A stretch of 64,000 nt of DNA from Ponticoccus litoralis (GTDB lineage Bacteria > Pseudomonadota > Alphaproteobacteria > Rhodobacterales > Rhodobacteraceae): contig NZ_JBDNCH010000002.1 of assembly GCF_039769985.1 (NCBI RefSeq), forward strand, positions 2,604,001 through 2,668,000, read 5' to 3'. Below the pieces are notes generated by a model. The model did no database searches and was not told the origin of the DNA. It worked only from the letters and a program-made list of their open reading frames with translations. Of this stretch, positions 1 through 8,898 are shown piece after piece. Within the stretch, counting starts at the first letter, position 1, and every line of letters begins with the position of its first letter. The position numbers and the translations under genes are program-made.

Positions 1-538
1 CGCGCAGCCCGGACGGTGATGGACATCCTGTTCCACCGCCTGACCACATGGCTGTCGCCGATCCTCGTCTTCACCATGGAAGAGGTCTGGCTGGAGCGTT
101 TCCCCGAGGGATCCGTCCACCTGCAGGACTTCCCCGAGACGCCCGCAGCTTGGAAAGACGAGGCGCTGGCCGCCAAATGGGCGCAGGTCCGCCGCGCCCG
201 GCGCGCGGTGACGGCGGCGCTGGAGGTGCAGCGGGTCGACAAGGTCATCGGCGCCTCGCTCGAGGCGGCGCCGGTGGTGCATGTGCGCGAGGCCGACATG
301 CTGGCGGCGCTGAAGACCACCGCCTTCGAGGATATCATCATCACCTCGGACGTGTGCCTGACCGGCGATCCCTCGCCCGCCGAGGCCTTCCGCCTGCCGG
401 AAGTGGACGGGGTGACGGTGGTCTTCGAAAAGGCCGAGGGCGAGAAGTGCCAGCGCTGCTGGAAGATCCTGCCGGACGTGGGCACGCACAGGCACCCCGG
501 CACCTGCAAGCGCTGCGACGAGGCCCTCGGGCCAGTAA
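1..538 (+). CDS. ileS: Isoleucyl-tRNA synthetase, C-terminal part (5' end outside window)
   Basis: Class I aminoacyl-tRNA synthetase that charges tRNA-Ile. Only about the last 178 residues are present: the end of the anticodon-binding domain and the C-terminal zinc finger, seen as C-x2-C (CQRCWK) followed about 20 residues later by C-x2-C (CKRCDEAL). The last codons need a one-base correction: at 524-531 the sequence reads CCCTCGGG. Removing one C (528) gives ...A-L-G-Q and a TAA at 536-538, directly before a strong terminator. Without the correction the frame runs on into the next gene, producing a false 637-residue fusion. The family is certain; the exact last residues are inferred. Confidence 0.93.
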
Positions 539-554
539 AGCCGACCACACCGAC

Positions 555-590
555 ACGCCCCCGCCCGAACCGGCGGGGGCGTTGTCCTTT
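555..590 (+). terminator. Rho-independent terminator of ileS
   Basis: A GC-rich stem (ACGCCCCCGCC pairing with GGCGGGGGCGT, loop of about 5 nt) is followed by a T-containing tract (TTGTCCTTT). It starts 17 bases after the proposed ileS stop at 538, which supports that stop over the read-through frame. Confidence 0.75.
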
Positions 591-726
591 GCGGGATCGG
601 CATCGCGGCAGCGCCGTGGCCAGCGTCCGGGGCCGACAGGGCCGCCCCGGTGGGGGCCTGCGTCCCTTTGACGCTTGCGCTAACGGGAGTCCGGGTGAGA
701 CTCTGGCCCCCATAGGCGGGGGCGAG

Positions 727-1929
727 ATGACTTTGACGATCGCGATTGTGGGCGCTGGGATTGGTGGGCTGGCTGCGGCGGCGGCGCTGTCGGGCGCCGG
801 GCACCGGGTCGTGGTCTTCGACCGGTTCGACGCGCCCGCGCCGGTGGGCTCGGGGCTGGTGATCCAGCCGGTCGGGCAGGCGGTGCTGGACGGTCTTTCT
901 GTCGGCGACACGGCCCGGCGCCGGGGCGCCAAGGTGCACCGCATGCTGGGCCGCGACGCAGACAGCGGTCGCCGCGTGCTGGACGTCAGTTACGACGCGC
1001 CCGGGGTGCCGCGCTACGGGCTGGCGATGCACCGCGCGGCGCTCTTCGATGTCCTTCATGACGCCGCCACGGCTGCCGGGGCAGAGATCCGGCCCGGCCA
1101 TCGGGTGACAGCCGTCGAGGCGGGCGCCGTTCGGTTTGCTGCCGGGCCGGAGGGGCCGGGCGGGCAGGACGGGCCCTTCGATCTGGTGGTCGATGCCTCC
1201 GGCGCCGGGTCGGTGCTGTCGCCCATGCGGGCGCGGGCGCTGAGCTATGGCGCGCTGTGGGCGACGGTGGACTGGCCCGACACCACGACGCTGCCCTACA
1301 ACGAGCTTCGGCAGGTCTATCGCCGGGCCGACAGGATGCTGGGGGTGCTGCCGGTCGGGCATCTGCCGGGAGGGGAGGCGCGCAAATGCGCGATCTTCTG
1401 GTCTCTGCCCGCCGGGGCGCAGGACGACTGGCGTGCCGCCGGGCTGCAGGCCTGGCGCGCCGAGGCCAGCGCGCTCTGGCCCGAATACGCACCCTTCGCC
1501 GCCCAGATCACCGATCCGGCGCAGATGACCATGGCACGCTATTCCCACGGTACGCTGCGCCGCCCCTGGTCGGACGGCGGGCGCCTGGTCCATATCGGCG
1601 ACGCCGCGCATCGCGCCAGCCCGCAGCTGGGGCAGGGGGCCAATATGGCGCTGCTGGACGCCTGGGCGCTGGCCCGCGCGCTGGAGCGGGCGCAGGGCGA
1701 CGTGGCGCTTGCGGCCCGCTGGTACGCGCAGGCCCGGCGCTGGCACGTGCGCGGCTATCAGGGGATGAGCCGCCTGTTCACCTCTCAGTACCAGTCCGAC
1801 AGCCGCGTGCTGCCGCTGTTGCGCGACCGGGTGCTGTTTCCGCTGTCGCAGGTGTCACCGCTGCCGGGCGTGCTGACCCGGCTGGTCTGCGGCGACCTGC
1901 TGCCGCCGCTGGGATCGCTGTCCAACTGA
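727..1929 (+). CDS. FAD-dependent monooxygenase (salicylate hydroxylase/UbiH-like fold)
   Basis: Probable flavoprotein aromatic hydroxylase of 400 residues. The N-terminus has the dinucleotide-binding GxGxxG at residues 9-14 (GAGIGG), and the second FAD motif with core GDAAH lies near residue 291, followed by GQGANMALLDA. A D-R pair after the first beta-alpha-beta unit (VVVFDRFDAP) fits ribose binding. The substrate cannot be told from sequence. The start is chosen at ATG 727, just ahead of the Rossmann motif, with a purine-rich stretch (GGCGGGGGCGAG) before it. The preceding in-frame codons belong to the intergenic region after ileS. The last 19 codons are part of a tandem repeat copied three more times downstream (1873-2280). 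Confidence 0.85.
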   Translation: MTLTIAIVGAGIGGLAAAAALSGAGHRVVVFDRFDAPAPVGSGLVIQPVGQAVLDGLSVGDTARRRGAKVHRMLGRDADSGRRVLDVSYDAPGVPRYGLAMHRAALFDVLHDAATAAGAEIRPGHRVTAVEAGAVRFAAGPEGPGGQDGPFDLVVDASGAGSVLSPMRARALSYGALWATVDWPDTTTLPYNELRQVYRRADRMLGVLPVGHLPGGEARKCAIFWSLPAGAQDDWRAAGLQAWRAEASALWPEYAPFAAQITDPAQMTMARYSHGTLRRPWSDGGRLVHIGDAAHRASPQLGQGANMALLDAWALARALERAQGDVALAARWYAQARRWHVRGYQGMSRLFTSQYQSDSRVLPLLRDRVLFPLSQVSPLPGVLTRLVCGDLLPPLGSLSN

Positions 1930-2280
1930 GGGCGGTCGGGCCCGTCCTGCGGGCGCCGCGAGGCTGTTCCGGGGGCTGACCGGGCTGGTTTGTGGCGACC
2001 TGCCGCCGCCGCCGGGGGCTGTCCAACGGAGAACGGTCGGGCCCGTCCTGCGGGCGCCGCGAGGCTGTTCCGGGGGCTGACCGGGCTGGTTTGTGGCGAC
2101 CTGCTGCCGCCGCTGGGGGCGCTGTCAAACGGAGAACGGTCGGGCCCGTCCTGAGGGGGCCGCGAGGCTGTTCCGGGGGCTGAACGGGCTGGTCTGCGGC
2201 GACCTGCCGCCGCCGCTGGGGTCGCTGTCCAACGGAGAGCAGTCCGGGGGCGTCCTGCAGGGGCTGCTGCGCTGGCGGTA
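1873..2280 (+). repeat. Four tandem ~102-bp repeats starting inside the monooxygenase 3' end
   Basis: Four head-to-tail copies of 103, 101, 103 and about 100 bp start at 1873, 1976, 2077 and 2180. Unit 1 spans the last 19 codons and stop of the monooxygenase plus 46 bp of flank; units 2-4 repeat both. Each unit encodes a version of LTxLVCGDLxPPLG. In units 2-4 the stop codon position reads CGGA instead of CTGA, so the peptide runs on as SNGE... in units 3 and 4. Divergence between units is a few percent plus small indels. No promoter or start is seen for the downstream copies. Confidence 0.9.
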
Positions 2281-2417
2281 ACCCCACCGGCGTCGGAGTG
2301 CCCGGCGTGTCCGGCCCTCACCGGTCCAGAGCGTCCCGCCGGCGATCCGGGGCCGCCTGTCACACGGCTGCGCCGCGTGTGCCGCAGGGCAACGGTGTCT
2401 TGGCCGCAGGGGGCGTC

Positions 2418-3427
2418 CTATCCCTTTTCCGTCACCACCAGTCCGCTCAGCGACGAGCGGATGATGCCCCGGACCGAGGGTCGGGGGCGGCGGTGAAGGG
2501 CAGCGGGCGGCAGACCTCCATCGCGGCGACGCCGACGCGGGCGGTGAGGGCGCCATTGACCATGCCCTCTCCGAAGCGGCGCGAGAGCTTGCCCAGCAGC
2601 CCGCCGCCCAGAATGGGTTCCAGCATGTCGTCGCCCACGGCAACGGCGCCGGTCGCCACGAGGTGGGACATGACGGCGCGGGTCAGGCGCCAGCTGCCCA
2701 GCGTGCCCGAGCGGCCGCCGTAGATCTCGGCGATGCGGCGGATCATGCGCAGGTTGGCGGTCAGGGCCGCGACCACATCGGCCAGCGCCAGCGGCACCAG
2801 CGCGGTGACCGTGGCGACCTGCCGGGCGGCGGCCTCGACCTCGCGCCGGGCCTGCTTGTCGAGCGGCGCCAGAAGCGCGCTTTCTGCATGGGCCACGAGG
2901 CCTGCCGCGTCAAAGATCTCGTCCCGCCGCTCGGCCAGCTGCGCGCGGCCCCAGCGGGTGTCCTCGCGCGCCTTGTAGAGGGTCACGAGGTCGTCGGTCA
3001 GGGCGCGGGCCCCGGCCAGATCCTCGGCGGCAAGGACCTCTTGCGCGGCGTGATGCAGGCGGTCGATCTTCGCCAGCCGCGAGAAGGCGGCGATTTCCTT
3101 GATGGCGATGGCAAGGCAGACCAGGACGAAGGCCAGGATCAGCGCGGTGACCGCGTAGCCCAGGATCGGGTTGGCGGCGATCAGCCCGGTGGCGACATTC
3201 CACGCGGCGATGGAGGCGAAGGTGCCCACAAGCGCCAGCAGCAGCCGCCAGAACCAGCGCGCCAGCGCCGAGCCGGGCCGGGCGGTGAGGGCGGCGACGC
3301 TTTGCATCGCCTGCCCGCGCGGCGGGTCCAGATGCGGTTCGGGGACCGGCGGCGCCTCGGAGGGGCCGGGGGCGCTGTCGGTCTCGTCGAGGTCGAAGAG
3401 GACGGGGCCTTTGGGCGGGTTGGTCAT
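2418..3427 (-). CDS. YcjF/TIGR01620-type inner-membrane protein
   Basis: Membrane protein of about 336 residues, third gene of the ycjX-GNAT-ycjF unit. After an acidic and proline-rich N-terminus, residues about 55-110 hold two hydrophobic segments (RLLLALVGTFASIAAW and YAVTALILAFVLVCLAIAI). A long helical cytoplasmic part follows, then the conserved C-terminal region with MIRRIAEIYGGRSG and GLLGKLSRRFGEG. The function of this family is not established; it accompanies the P-loop protein YcjX in many proteobacteria. The start ATG at 3425-3427 overlaps the TGA closing an upstream frame (ATGA). A frameshift near 2480 hides the true C-terminus, which continues GIIRSSLSGLVVTEKG to the TAG at 2418-2420. 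Confidence 0.85.
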
Positions 3428-3972
3428 GCGTCGTGCCCTTCGTTGAGGGAGGCGGGACAGGCGGCTCGGGGAGGGGGCTCTGCCCCCCGCCCTGCGGAGC
3501 GCCCCCGGGATACTTCCGGACAGAAGAAGCCCCGGCGTCGCGCGTCCAGGTGAGGTGGATTTCCGGCAGGCCTTCGTCGCTGGCGGGCGGGCGGGCGATG
3601 CGGGTGAAGCCTTCGCGCCGGTAGAAGCGGCGGGCGCCGTGGTTCTCGGCGAAGGTCCAGAGGTCGAGGCGCGCGGTCCGGGCCTTGGCGTCGGCGACAA
3701 GCGCCCGGCCAAGGCCGCAGCCCTGCGCGTCGGGGGCGACGAAGAGGGCGTGGATATAGCTGCCCTCGCGGGCGAGGAAGGCCAGCGGCTCGCCCTCGGC
3801 CTCGACCACGGTGACCCAGCCGCGGTCGATCATCTGGGCGGCATGGGCGATGTCCTCGGCGCCGCTGTGCAGGCGTGGCTTCCAGTGCATTGGCCCGGGC
3901 GGCCTGGGTGATCATGGCGCCCAGCCTGCCCGCATCGGTGGGCCGGGCGCGGCGAAGGATTGCGGTGTTCAT
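3424..3972 (-). CDS. GNAT-family N-acetyltransferase (frameshifted)
   Basis: Small GCN5-type acetyltransferase; substrate unknown. It begins MNTAILRRARPTDAGRLG at 3970-3972, with its ATG overlapping the ycjX stop (ATGA), so the two are translationally coupled. The acetyl-CoA motif is seen as ALFVAPDAQGCGLGRALV, followed by ENHGARRFYRREGF and EIHLTW at the usual end of the fold. A frameshift at about 3886 (CCAGTGC for CCAGGC in plus-strand orientation) separates the first about 28 residues from the rest. The 3' end runs into a copy of the dispersed CTTCTT repeat (3471-3529), so the true stop is unclear. One frame ends in the TGA at 3424-3426 that overlaps the next start. Confidence 0.75.
   Translation of the reverse strand: MNTAILRRARPTDAGRLGAMITQAARANALEATPAQRRRGHRPCRPDDRPRLGHRGRGRGRAAGLPRPRGQLYPRPLRRPRRAGLRPWPGACRRRQGPDRAPRPLDLRREPRRPPLLPARRLHPHRPPARQRRRPAGNPPHLDARRRGFFCPEVSRGRSAGRGAEPPPRAACPASLNEGHDA
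3471..3529 (-). repeat. Dispersed CTTCTT/GGGGGC-hairpin repeat, copy 1
   Basis: Read on the minus strand it has the head CTTCTTCTGTCCGGAAGTA, then CCGGGGG, CCGCAGGG and the hairpin GGGGGCAGAGCCCCC. It overlaps the 3' end of the GNAT gene and is in the same orientation as that gene. Confidence 0.8.
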
Positions 3973-5385
3973 AGCCGGTCGCCGATCAGGAACTGCGCGG
4001 CGCGGTCGAGGCGGATATGCGGCGGGCCTTCGCCCGCCTTCAGCGTCAGCGGCGCGGGCGCGAAGCGCATCACCGAGTAGTCGCCGTCGAGCCATGCCTC
4101 GGGCACCCTTGCGGGCGGGGCCAAGCAGGTGGTTCGGGTCCTCGGGCAGGGCGCCGGGGTAGAAGGCGGCCTGCCTGCTCGTGTCCAGTAGCGTGCCACG
4201 CACACAGGGCAGGGTCTGCCCGCCGTGGTCCATCATCTGCTCTGTCGTGGCGCGCAGGGCGGCGATGGAAAAGGCCTGCGTCTCGGCCCCGGCAAAGCGG
4301 GCGCGGTCGCGGGCGTCGCGGGTCAGCGCCTCCATGATCGCGGTCAGGCGGGGGTGTTGCAGGTGGTGCAGGTGGTCCGCCTTGGTGGCGGCGAAGAGGA
4401 TCTTCTCGATCCGCTTGCCCAGGAAAAGCTGGCTGAGGAAGGCGTTGCCGCCGGGGCGGAAGGCGGTGAGGATATCGGTCAGGGTCTGGCGCAGATCCTC
4501 GACCGCACGCGGTCCGGCGTGGATCGCGCCGAGAGCATCGACCAGCACCACCTGCCGGTCGATGCGGCTGAAATGGTCGCGGAAGAAGGGTTTCACCACC
4601 CGCGTCTTGTAGCTGTCGAAGCGGCGTTCGAATTCGCGCCAGAGCGAGCGGCGCCCGGCCTCGGCATTGGGCGGCAGCGGCGCGAAGGTCAGCACCGGCG
4701 AGCCTTCGAGCTCGCCGGGCAGCAGGAAGCGGCCCGGGGAACAGTCGGAGAAGCCCGCCTCGCGGGCCTCGTGCAGCTGGGCGGTATAGGCCTCGGCCAG
4801 CGCCCTCGCGGTGCCCTCGTCCAGCGGTGCGGCGCTGTCGGTGGCCTTCAGCCGTTCCAGCAGGGCGGGGCCGCCGGGGCGGGTTTCGAGCCGGGTCAGC
4901 ATCTGTTCGGACCACTGGCTGAAGGACTTTTCCATCAGCCCGAGGTCCAGCAGCCACTCGCCGGGGTAGTCGACGATATCCAGATGCAGCGTGCGCGGCC
5001 CCTGCAGGCCGGACAGCAGGCCATTGGGCCGGATGCGCAGCGACAGGCGCAGTTCCGACACCGCGCGGGTGCTGTCGGGCCAATGCGGCGCGCGGGCGGT
5101 CAGGGCGCCGAGGTGGGTTTCGAAATCGAAGCGCGGGAGGGTGTCGTCGGGCTGCGGTTGCAGGAAGGCCGAGAGGATGCGGCCCTCGGCCTGCGCGACG
5201 AGGCCGGGCATGCGCCCCCGGTCCATCAGGTTGGCTACCAGAGAGGTGATGAACACGGTCTTGCCGGCGCGCGACAGGCCGGTGACGCCCAGCCGGAGCG
5301 TCGGCTCGAGGAAGGCCTCGGAGAGCGTGCCCGTCACGTTCTCTACGCCGCGGGTGAGGGTGTCGGCGATGGTGCCAATGACCAT
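3969..5385 (-). CDS. ycjX: YcjX-like P-loop NTPase
   Basis: Stress-linked GTPase/ATPase of the YcjX family, about 471 residues. Walker A is GLSRAGKT at residues 36-43; later conserved pieces include DYPGEWLLDL, FFRDHFSRIDRQVVLVDAL and the ATKADHLHHLQH segment, which may act as the NKxD-like base-specificity motif. Cellular role is uncertain; the family travels with YcjF, encoded two genes downstream. A frameshift near 4110-4120 breaks the C-terminus, which resumes as VPEAWLDGDYSVMRFAPAPL and ends FLIGDRL at 3969. First gene of a three-gene unit with ATGA overlaps at both junctions. Confidence 0.9.
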
Positions 5386-5624
5386 GAGGGGCCTTTCCTT
5401 GCGCTTGCGGGAAACAGTTAGGGCCTAGGCGGGCCGGCCTCAAGGCTTTGGCGCCCGGGCCGGGCCGATCGGCGCGTCGGGACGGGGCGGGGGCAGGGGG
5501 GACAGGCCCGGCCTCCGGCGCGGGGGAGGACGGGGCCGGAGGTGCGGCGACTGCCCCCCGGGTCCGGCACCCCGGGCCGCCCGAGACAGTTGCGGGGGCG
5601 CGGGCGTCAGGGTAAGGCCCGGCC

Positions 5625-6389
5625 ATGCCCCGCTATGCTCTTCTTGTGGAATATGACGGTCGTCCCTTTGCCGGGTGGCAAAGACAGGCGGACCAGCCCT
5701 CGGTTCAGGGGGCCATCGAGGCCGCGCTGGCGCGACTGGAGCCGCGCGCCCATACCATCGCGGCGGCGGGCCGCACCGACGCGGGGGTCCATGCGCGCGG
5801 GCAGGTGGCCCATTGCGACATGGTCAAGGACTGGGACCCGTTCCGCCTGTCGGAGGCGCTGAACCACCACCTGAAGCCAGCCCCGGTGGCAATCCGCGCC
5901 TGCCGGGCGGTCCCGGACGACTGGCACGCGCGCTTCTCGGCGGTCGAGCGGCGCTACCTGTTCCGGCTGCTGATGCGCCGCGCGCCCGCAACGCTGGAAA
6001 CCGGGCAGGTCTGGCGGGTGATGCATTCGCTGGACGTCGAGGCCATGCGGGCCGGGGCGGCCTTCCTGGTGGGGCAGCATGATTTCACCACCTTCCGCTC
6101 GGTCATGTGCCAGTCGCACTCTCCGGTGAAGACGCTGGACGAGATCCGCATCGAGCAGATCGAGGGCGCGGCGGGGCCGGAAATCCGGTTCTCGCTGCGG
6201 GCGCGGTCCTTCCTGCACAACCAGGTCCGTTCCATTGTCGGCACGCTGGAGCGGGTCGGCGCCGGGGCCTGGCCGCCCGCCCGCGTCGGCGAGGCGCTGG
6301 CGGCGCGGGACCGTGCGGCCTGCGGCCCGGTCTGCCCGCCGCACGGGCTGTACCTGACCGGCGTGGGCTACCCCGACCCGGTTTTCTGA
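5625..6389 (+). CDS. truA: tRNA pseudouridine(38-40) synthase TruA
   Basis: Converts uridines 38-40 of the tRNA anticodon stem to pseudouridine. Length (254 residues) is normal for the family. The N-terminus MPRYALLVEYDGRPFAGWQ, the catalytic aspartate in AAGRTDAGVHA (D52) and the closing RSFLHNQVRSIVGTL motif are all intact. This is one of the genes in the window with no frameshift. It stands alone, divergent from ycjX. Confidence 0.97.
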   Translation: MPRYALLVEYDGRPFAGWQRQADQPSVQGAIEAALARLEPRAHTIAAAGRTDAGVHARGQVAHCDMVKDWDPFRLSEALNHHLKPAPVAIRACRAVPDDWHARFSAVERRYLFRLLMRRAPATLETGQVWRVMHSLDVEAMRAGAAFLVGQHDFTTFRSVMCQSHSPVKTLDEIRIEQIEGAAGPEIRFSLRARSFLHNQVRSIVGTLERVGAGAWPPARVGEALAARDRAACGPVCPPHGLYLTGVGYPDPVF

Positions 6390-6491
6390 GGCCCCGGGGC
6401 CAGAGGCCACTCCGGCGGTGCCGCGCCCCGGGCTGTGCTTGTCCGCCCCGATCTCACCGCAGGGCCGGGTGCCGCCGCTCTGGCCTCTTGC

Positions 6492-6513
6492 ATTGCGCGC
6501 CGTTTTGCGCAAT
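6492..6513. promoter_or_regulatory. Inverted repeat upstream of argD (possible operator)
   Basis: A perfect 7-bp inverted repeat, ATTGCGC and GCGCAAT with 8 nt between, lies about 170 bp upstream of argD. It has no T-run, so an operator is more likely than a terminator. The regulator is unknown. The rest of 6390-6683 holds no gene; a TTGACT at 6623-6628 could be the -35 of an argD promoter, but no convincing -10 follows. Confidence 0.3.
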
Positions 6514-6683
6514 CTGCGGGTCATGACGCACGTGATCCGCATCCGACGAGCCTGACCTCGCCCCCTGCCGCGCCCCGATCCGGGGCCGCGATCTCTCTCT
6601 GCGTCTGCAACCCCCCTAAAACCTTGACTCGGCCCCGGTGCCTTGCCACCAATCGGGCCTCTTCACTTCCCGAGGATACCTCT

Positions 6684-7857
6684 ATGATCGCCTCCGTTCT
6701 GCCCACCTACAACCGTGCGCCGCTTCACTTCGTGAAGGGCGAAGGCTGCTGGCTGATCGAGGAGGACGGGCGCCGATTCCTCGACCTCGGCTCGGGCATC
6801 GCCGTCAACGCGCTGGGGCATGCCGCGCCGGAACTGGTGCAGGTGCTCACCGAGCAGGCGCAGAAGCTCTGGCACGTCTCGAACCTCTACGAGATCCCGG
6901 GCCAGCAGGCGCTGGCCGATGCGCTGGTCGAACGGACCTTCGCCGACACGGTCTTCTTTACCAATTCGGGCACCGAGGCCTGCGAACTGGCGGTCAAGAT
7001 GGCCCGCAAGTACTGGCACGACAAGGGCAAGCCGGAGAAGGTCGAGATCCTGACCTTCGAGGGCTGCTTCCACGGACGGTCCTCGGCGGCCATCGCCGCC
7101 TCGGGCGCGCCGAAGATGGTCGGCGGCTTCGGACCGGTGCTGCCGGGCTTCGTGCATCTGCCCCGGGACGACCACGAGGCCCTGACCGCCGCGATTACCG
7201 ACAAGACCGCCGCCATCCTGATCGAGCCGATCCAGGGCGAAGGCGGCATCCGTGTCCTGCCCGACCAGTCGCTGAAGGACCTGCGCCGGCTCTGCGATGA
7301 AAAAGGCGTTCTGCTGATCCTCGACGAGGTGCAATGCGGCGTCGTACCGGACCGGCAAGCTCTTTGCCCACGAATGGGCGGGCGTCACACCCGATATCAT
7401 GATGTCGGCCAAGGGCATCGGCGGGGGCTTCCCGCTGGGCGCGGTGCTGGCCACCGAAGAGGCCGCCAGCGGCATGGTCGCGGGCACCCACGGCTCGACC
7501 TATGGCGGCAACCCGCTGGGCTGCGCGCTGGGTCTCGCCGTGATCGAGCGCATCGGCAACGACGACTTCCTCGACGCCGTGCGCCAGCGTGCCGGTTTCC
7601 TGCGCCAGAAGCTCGAGGGCCTCGTCGCCGCCCACCCCGAGGTCTTCGAGGGCGTGCGCGGCATGGGCCTGATGCTGGGCCTGAAGTGCCGGACCAATGT
7701 CGCCGAGGTGGTCAAGGCGGGCTACGCGGCCGAGGTCATCACGGTGCCCGCCGCCGACAACGTGCTGCGCCTGCTGCCGCCGCTCAATATCACCGAAGAC
7801 GAAATCGCCGAGGCCGTCACCCGCCTCGACAAGGCCGCCAGCGCCGTTGCGGCCTGA
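6684..7857 (+). CDS. argD: Acetylornithine/succinyldiaminopimelate aminotransferase (frameshifted)
   Basis: PLP-dependent class III aminotransferase of arginine biosynthesis, also usable in lysine biosynthesis; about 390 residues. Seen in order: FLDLGSGIAVNALGHAAP, FTNSGTEACELAVKMARKYW, LIEPIQGEGGI, LILDEVQCGV, the PLP-lysine region SAKGIGGGFPLGAV (about residue 241) and HGSTYGGNPLGCA. A one-base shift at about 7345-7350, just after DEVQCGV, splits the frame; restoring it gives RTGKLFAHEWAGVTPDIMM. The ATG at 6684 starts the conserved region; in-frame codons upstream are not conserved in the family. argF follows 77 bases downstream with a dispersed repeat between. Confidence 0.93.
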
Positions 7858-7912
7858 TCTTCTTCTTGGCCCAAATACCCTCGGGGGTGCGGGGGCAGGG
7901 CCCCCGTCCCTC
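7858..7912 (+). repeat. Dispersed CTTCTT/GGGGGC-hairpin repeat, copy 2
   Basis: Starts directly after the argD stop. Head CTTCTTGGCCCAAATACC, then TCGGGGG and the hairpin GGGGGCAGGGCCCCC. It fills most of the 77-bp argD-argF gap and could act on read-through between the two genes. Confidence 0.85.
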
Positions 7913-7934
7913 GGCAAAAAAGAAAAGCTTTGAA

Positions 7935-8861
7935 ATGAAAAACTTCCTCGACATTCACAAGACCGACAAGGCCGATCTGCGCGGCATCATCGACAATGCC
8001 CGCGCCATGAAGGACGCGCGTCAGGGCCGCCCGCGCGGCGCCCCGGACGACACCCGTCCGCTGGAGGGGCGCATGGTCGCGCTGATCTTCGAAAAGCCCT
8101 CGACCCGGACCCGCGTGTCCTTCGACGTGGGCGTGCGGCAGATGGGCGGCCAGACCATGGTGCTGTCGGGCTCGGAAATGCAGCTTGGCCATGGCGAGAC
8201 CATCGCCGATACGGCCCGGGTGCTGTCGCGCTACGTCGACATGATCATGATCCGGACCTTCGACGAAAGCGTGATCGAGGAAATGGCGGAGTACGCCTCC
8301 GTTCCCGTCATCAACGGTCTCACGGATCGCACGCACCCCTGCCAGATCATGGCCGACGTGCTGACCTTCGAAGAACACCGCGGCCCGATCGCGGGCAAGA
8401 AGGTGGTCTGGTGCGGCGATGGCAACAACGTCTGCGCCTCCTTCCTGCATGCGGCGGGGCAGTTCGGCTTCGACCTGACCTTCTCGGGGCCGGTCCAGCT
8501 GGACCCCGAGCCGGAATTCGTCGGCTGGGCGCGCGGGCAGGGCAGCACCGTGACCATCGAGCGCGATCCGAAGAAGGCGGTCGAAGGCGCCGACCTGATC
8601 GTCGCCGACACCTGGGTGTCCATGCATGACGCGCAATCCGCGAAAGAGCGGCGTCACAACATGCTGCGGCCCTATCAGGTGAACGCCGAGCTGATGGCGG
8701 CGGCCAAGCCGGACGCGCTGTTCATGCATTGCCTGCCCGCTCACCGCGAAGAGGAAGTGACCTCTCAGGTCATGGACGGCCCCAACTCGGTCATCTGGGA
8801 CGAGGCCGAGAACCGCCTGCACGCGCAGAAGGCGATCATGCGCTGGTGCCCGGGCGTCTGA
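7935..8861 (+). CDS. argF: Ornithine carbamoyltransferase
   Basis: Makes citrulline from ornithine and carbamoyl phosphate in arginine biosynthesis. The 308-residue length and all motifs fit: the carbamoyl-phosphate loop STRTR at residues 56-60, DRTHPCQIMADV near residue 135, and the ornithine-side HCLPAHREEEV near residue 270. The frame is intact. The start is the ATG at 7935 (MKNFLDIHKTDKADL), the usual N-terminus in this group. Forms a pair with argD. Confidence 0.96.
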   Translation: MKNFLDIHKTDKADLRGIIDNARAMKDARQGRPRGAPDDTRPLEGRMVALIFEKPSTRTRVSFDVGVRQMGGQTMVLSGSEMQLGHGETIADTARVLSRYVDMIMIRTFDESVIEEMAEYASVPVINGLTDRTHPCQIMADVLTFEEHRGPIAGKKVVWCGDGNNVCASFLHAAGQFGFDLTFSGPVQLDPEPEFVGWARGQGSTVTIERDPKKAVEGADLIVADTWVSMHDAQSAKERRHNMLRPYQVNAELMAAAKPDALFMHCLPAHREEEVTSQVMDGPNSVIWDEAENRLHAQKAIMRWCPGV

Positions 8862-8871
8862 GCGGCAAGAC

Positions 8872-8895
8872 CTCCGGTCCCCGGCGGGGCCGGAG
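8872..8895. terminator. Hairpin between convergent argF and hrpB
   Basis: CTCCGG-T-CCCC and GGGG-CCGGAG face each other across a 3-nt loop in the 37-bp gap between two convergent genes. There is no T-run on either strand, so its role as a bidirectional terminator is inferred from position. Confidence 0.4.
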
Positions 8896-8898
8896 CGG

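Noticed and set aside
16..1929. A 637-residue open frame joining IleS to a FAD monooxygenase
   Set aside because: A terminator lies between, IleS ends in its normal zinc finger, and one inserted C explains the read-through; two separate genes fit better.
1778..2363. Minus-strand open frames with repeated PAAAAGRHKPARSAP-type peptides
   Set aside because: They are the antisense of the tandem repeats and have no conserved features; the repeats are explained by the plus-strand gene end.
7195..8822. Long minus-strand frames opposite argD and argF
   Set aside because: Typical antisense frames of high-GC codon-biased genes; no family resemblance.
6435..8861. An 808-residue open frame covering argD start through argF
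   Set aside because: The argD frame is shifted at about 7345, then read out of frame through the repeat into argF by chance; argD and argF each have normal ends.
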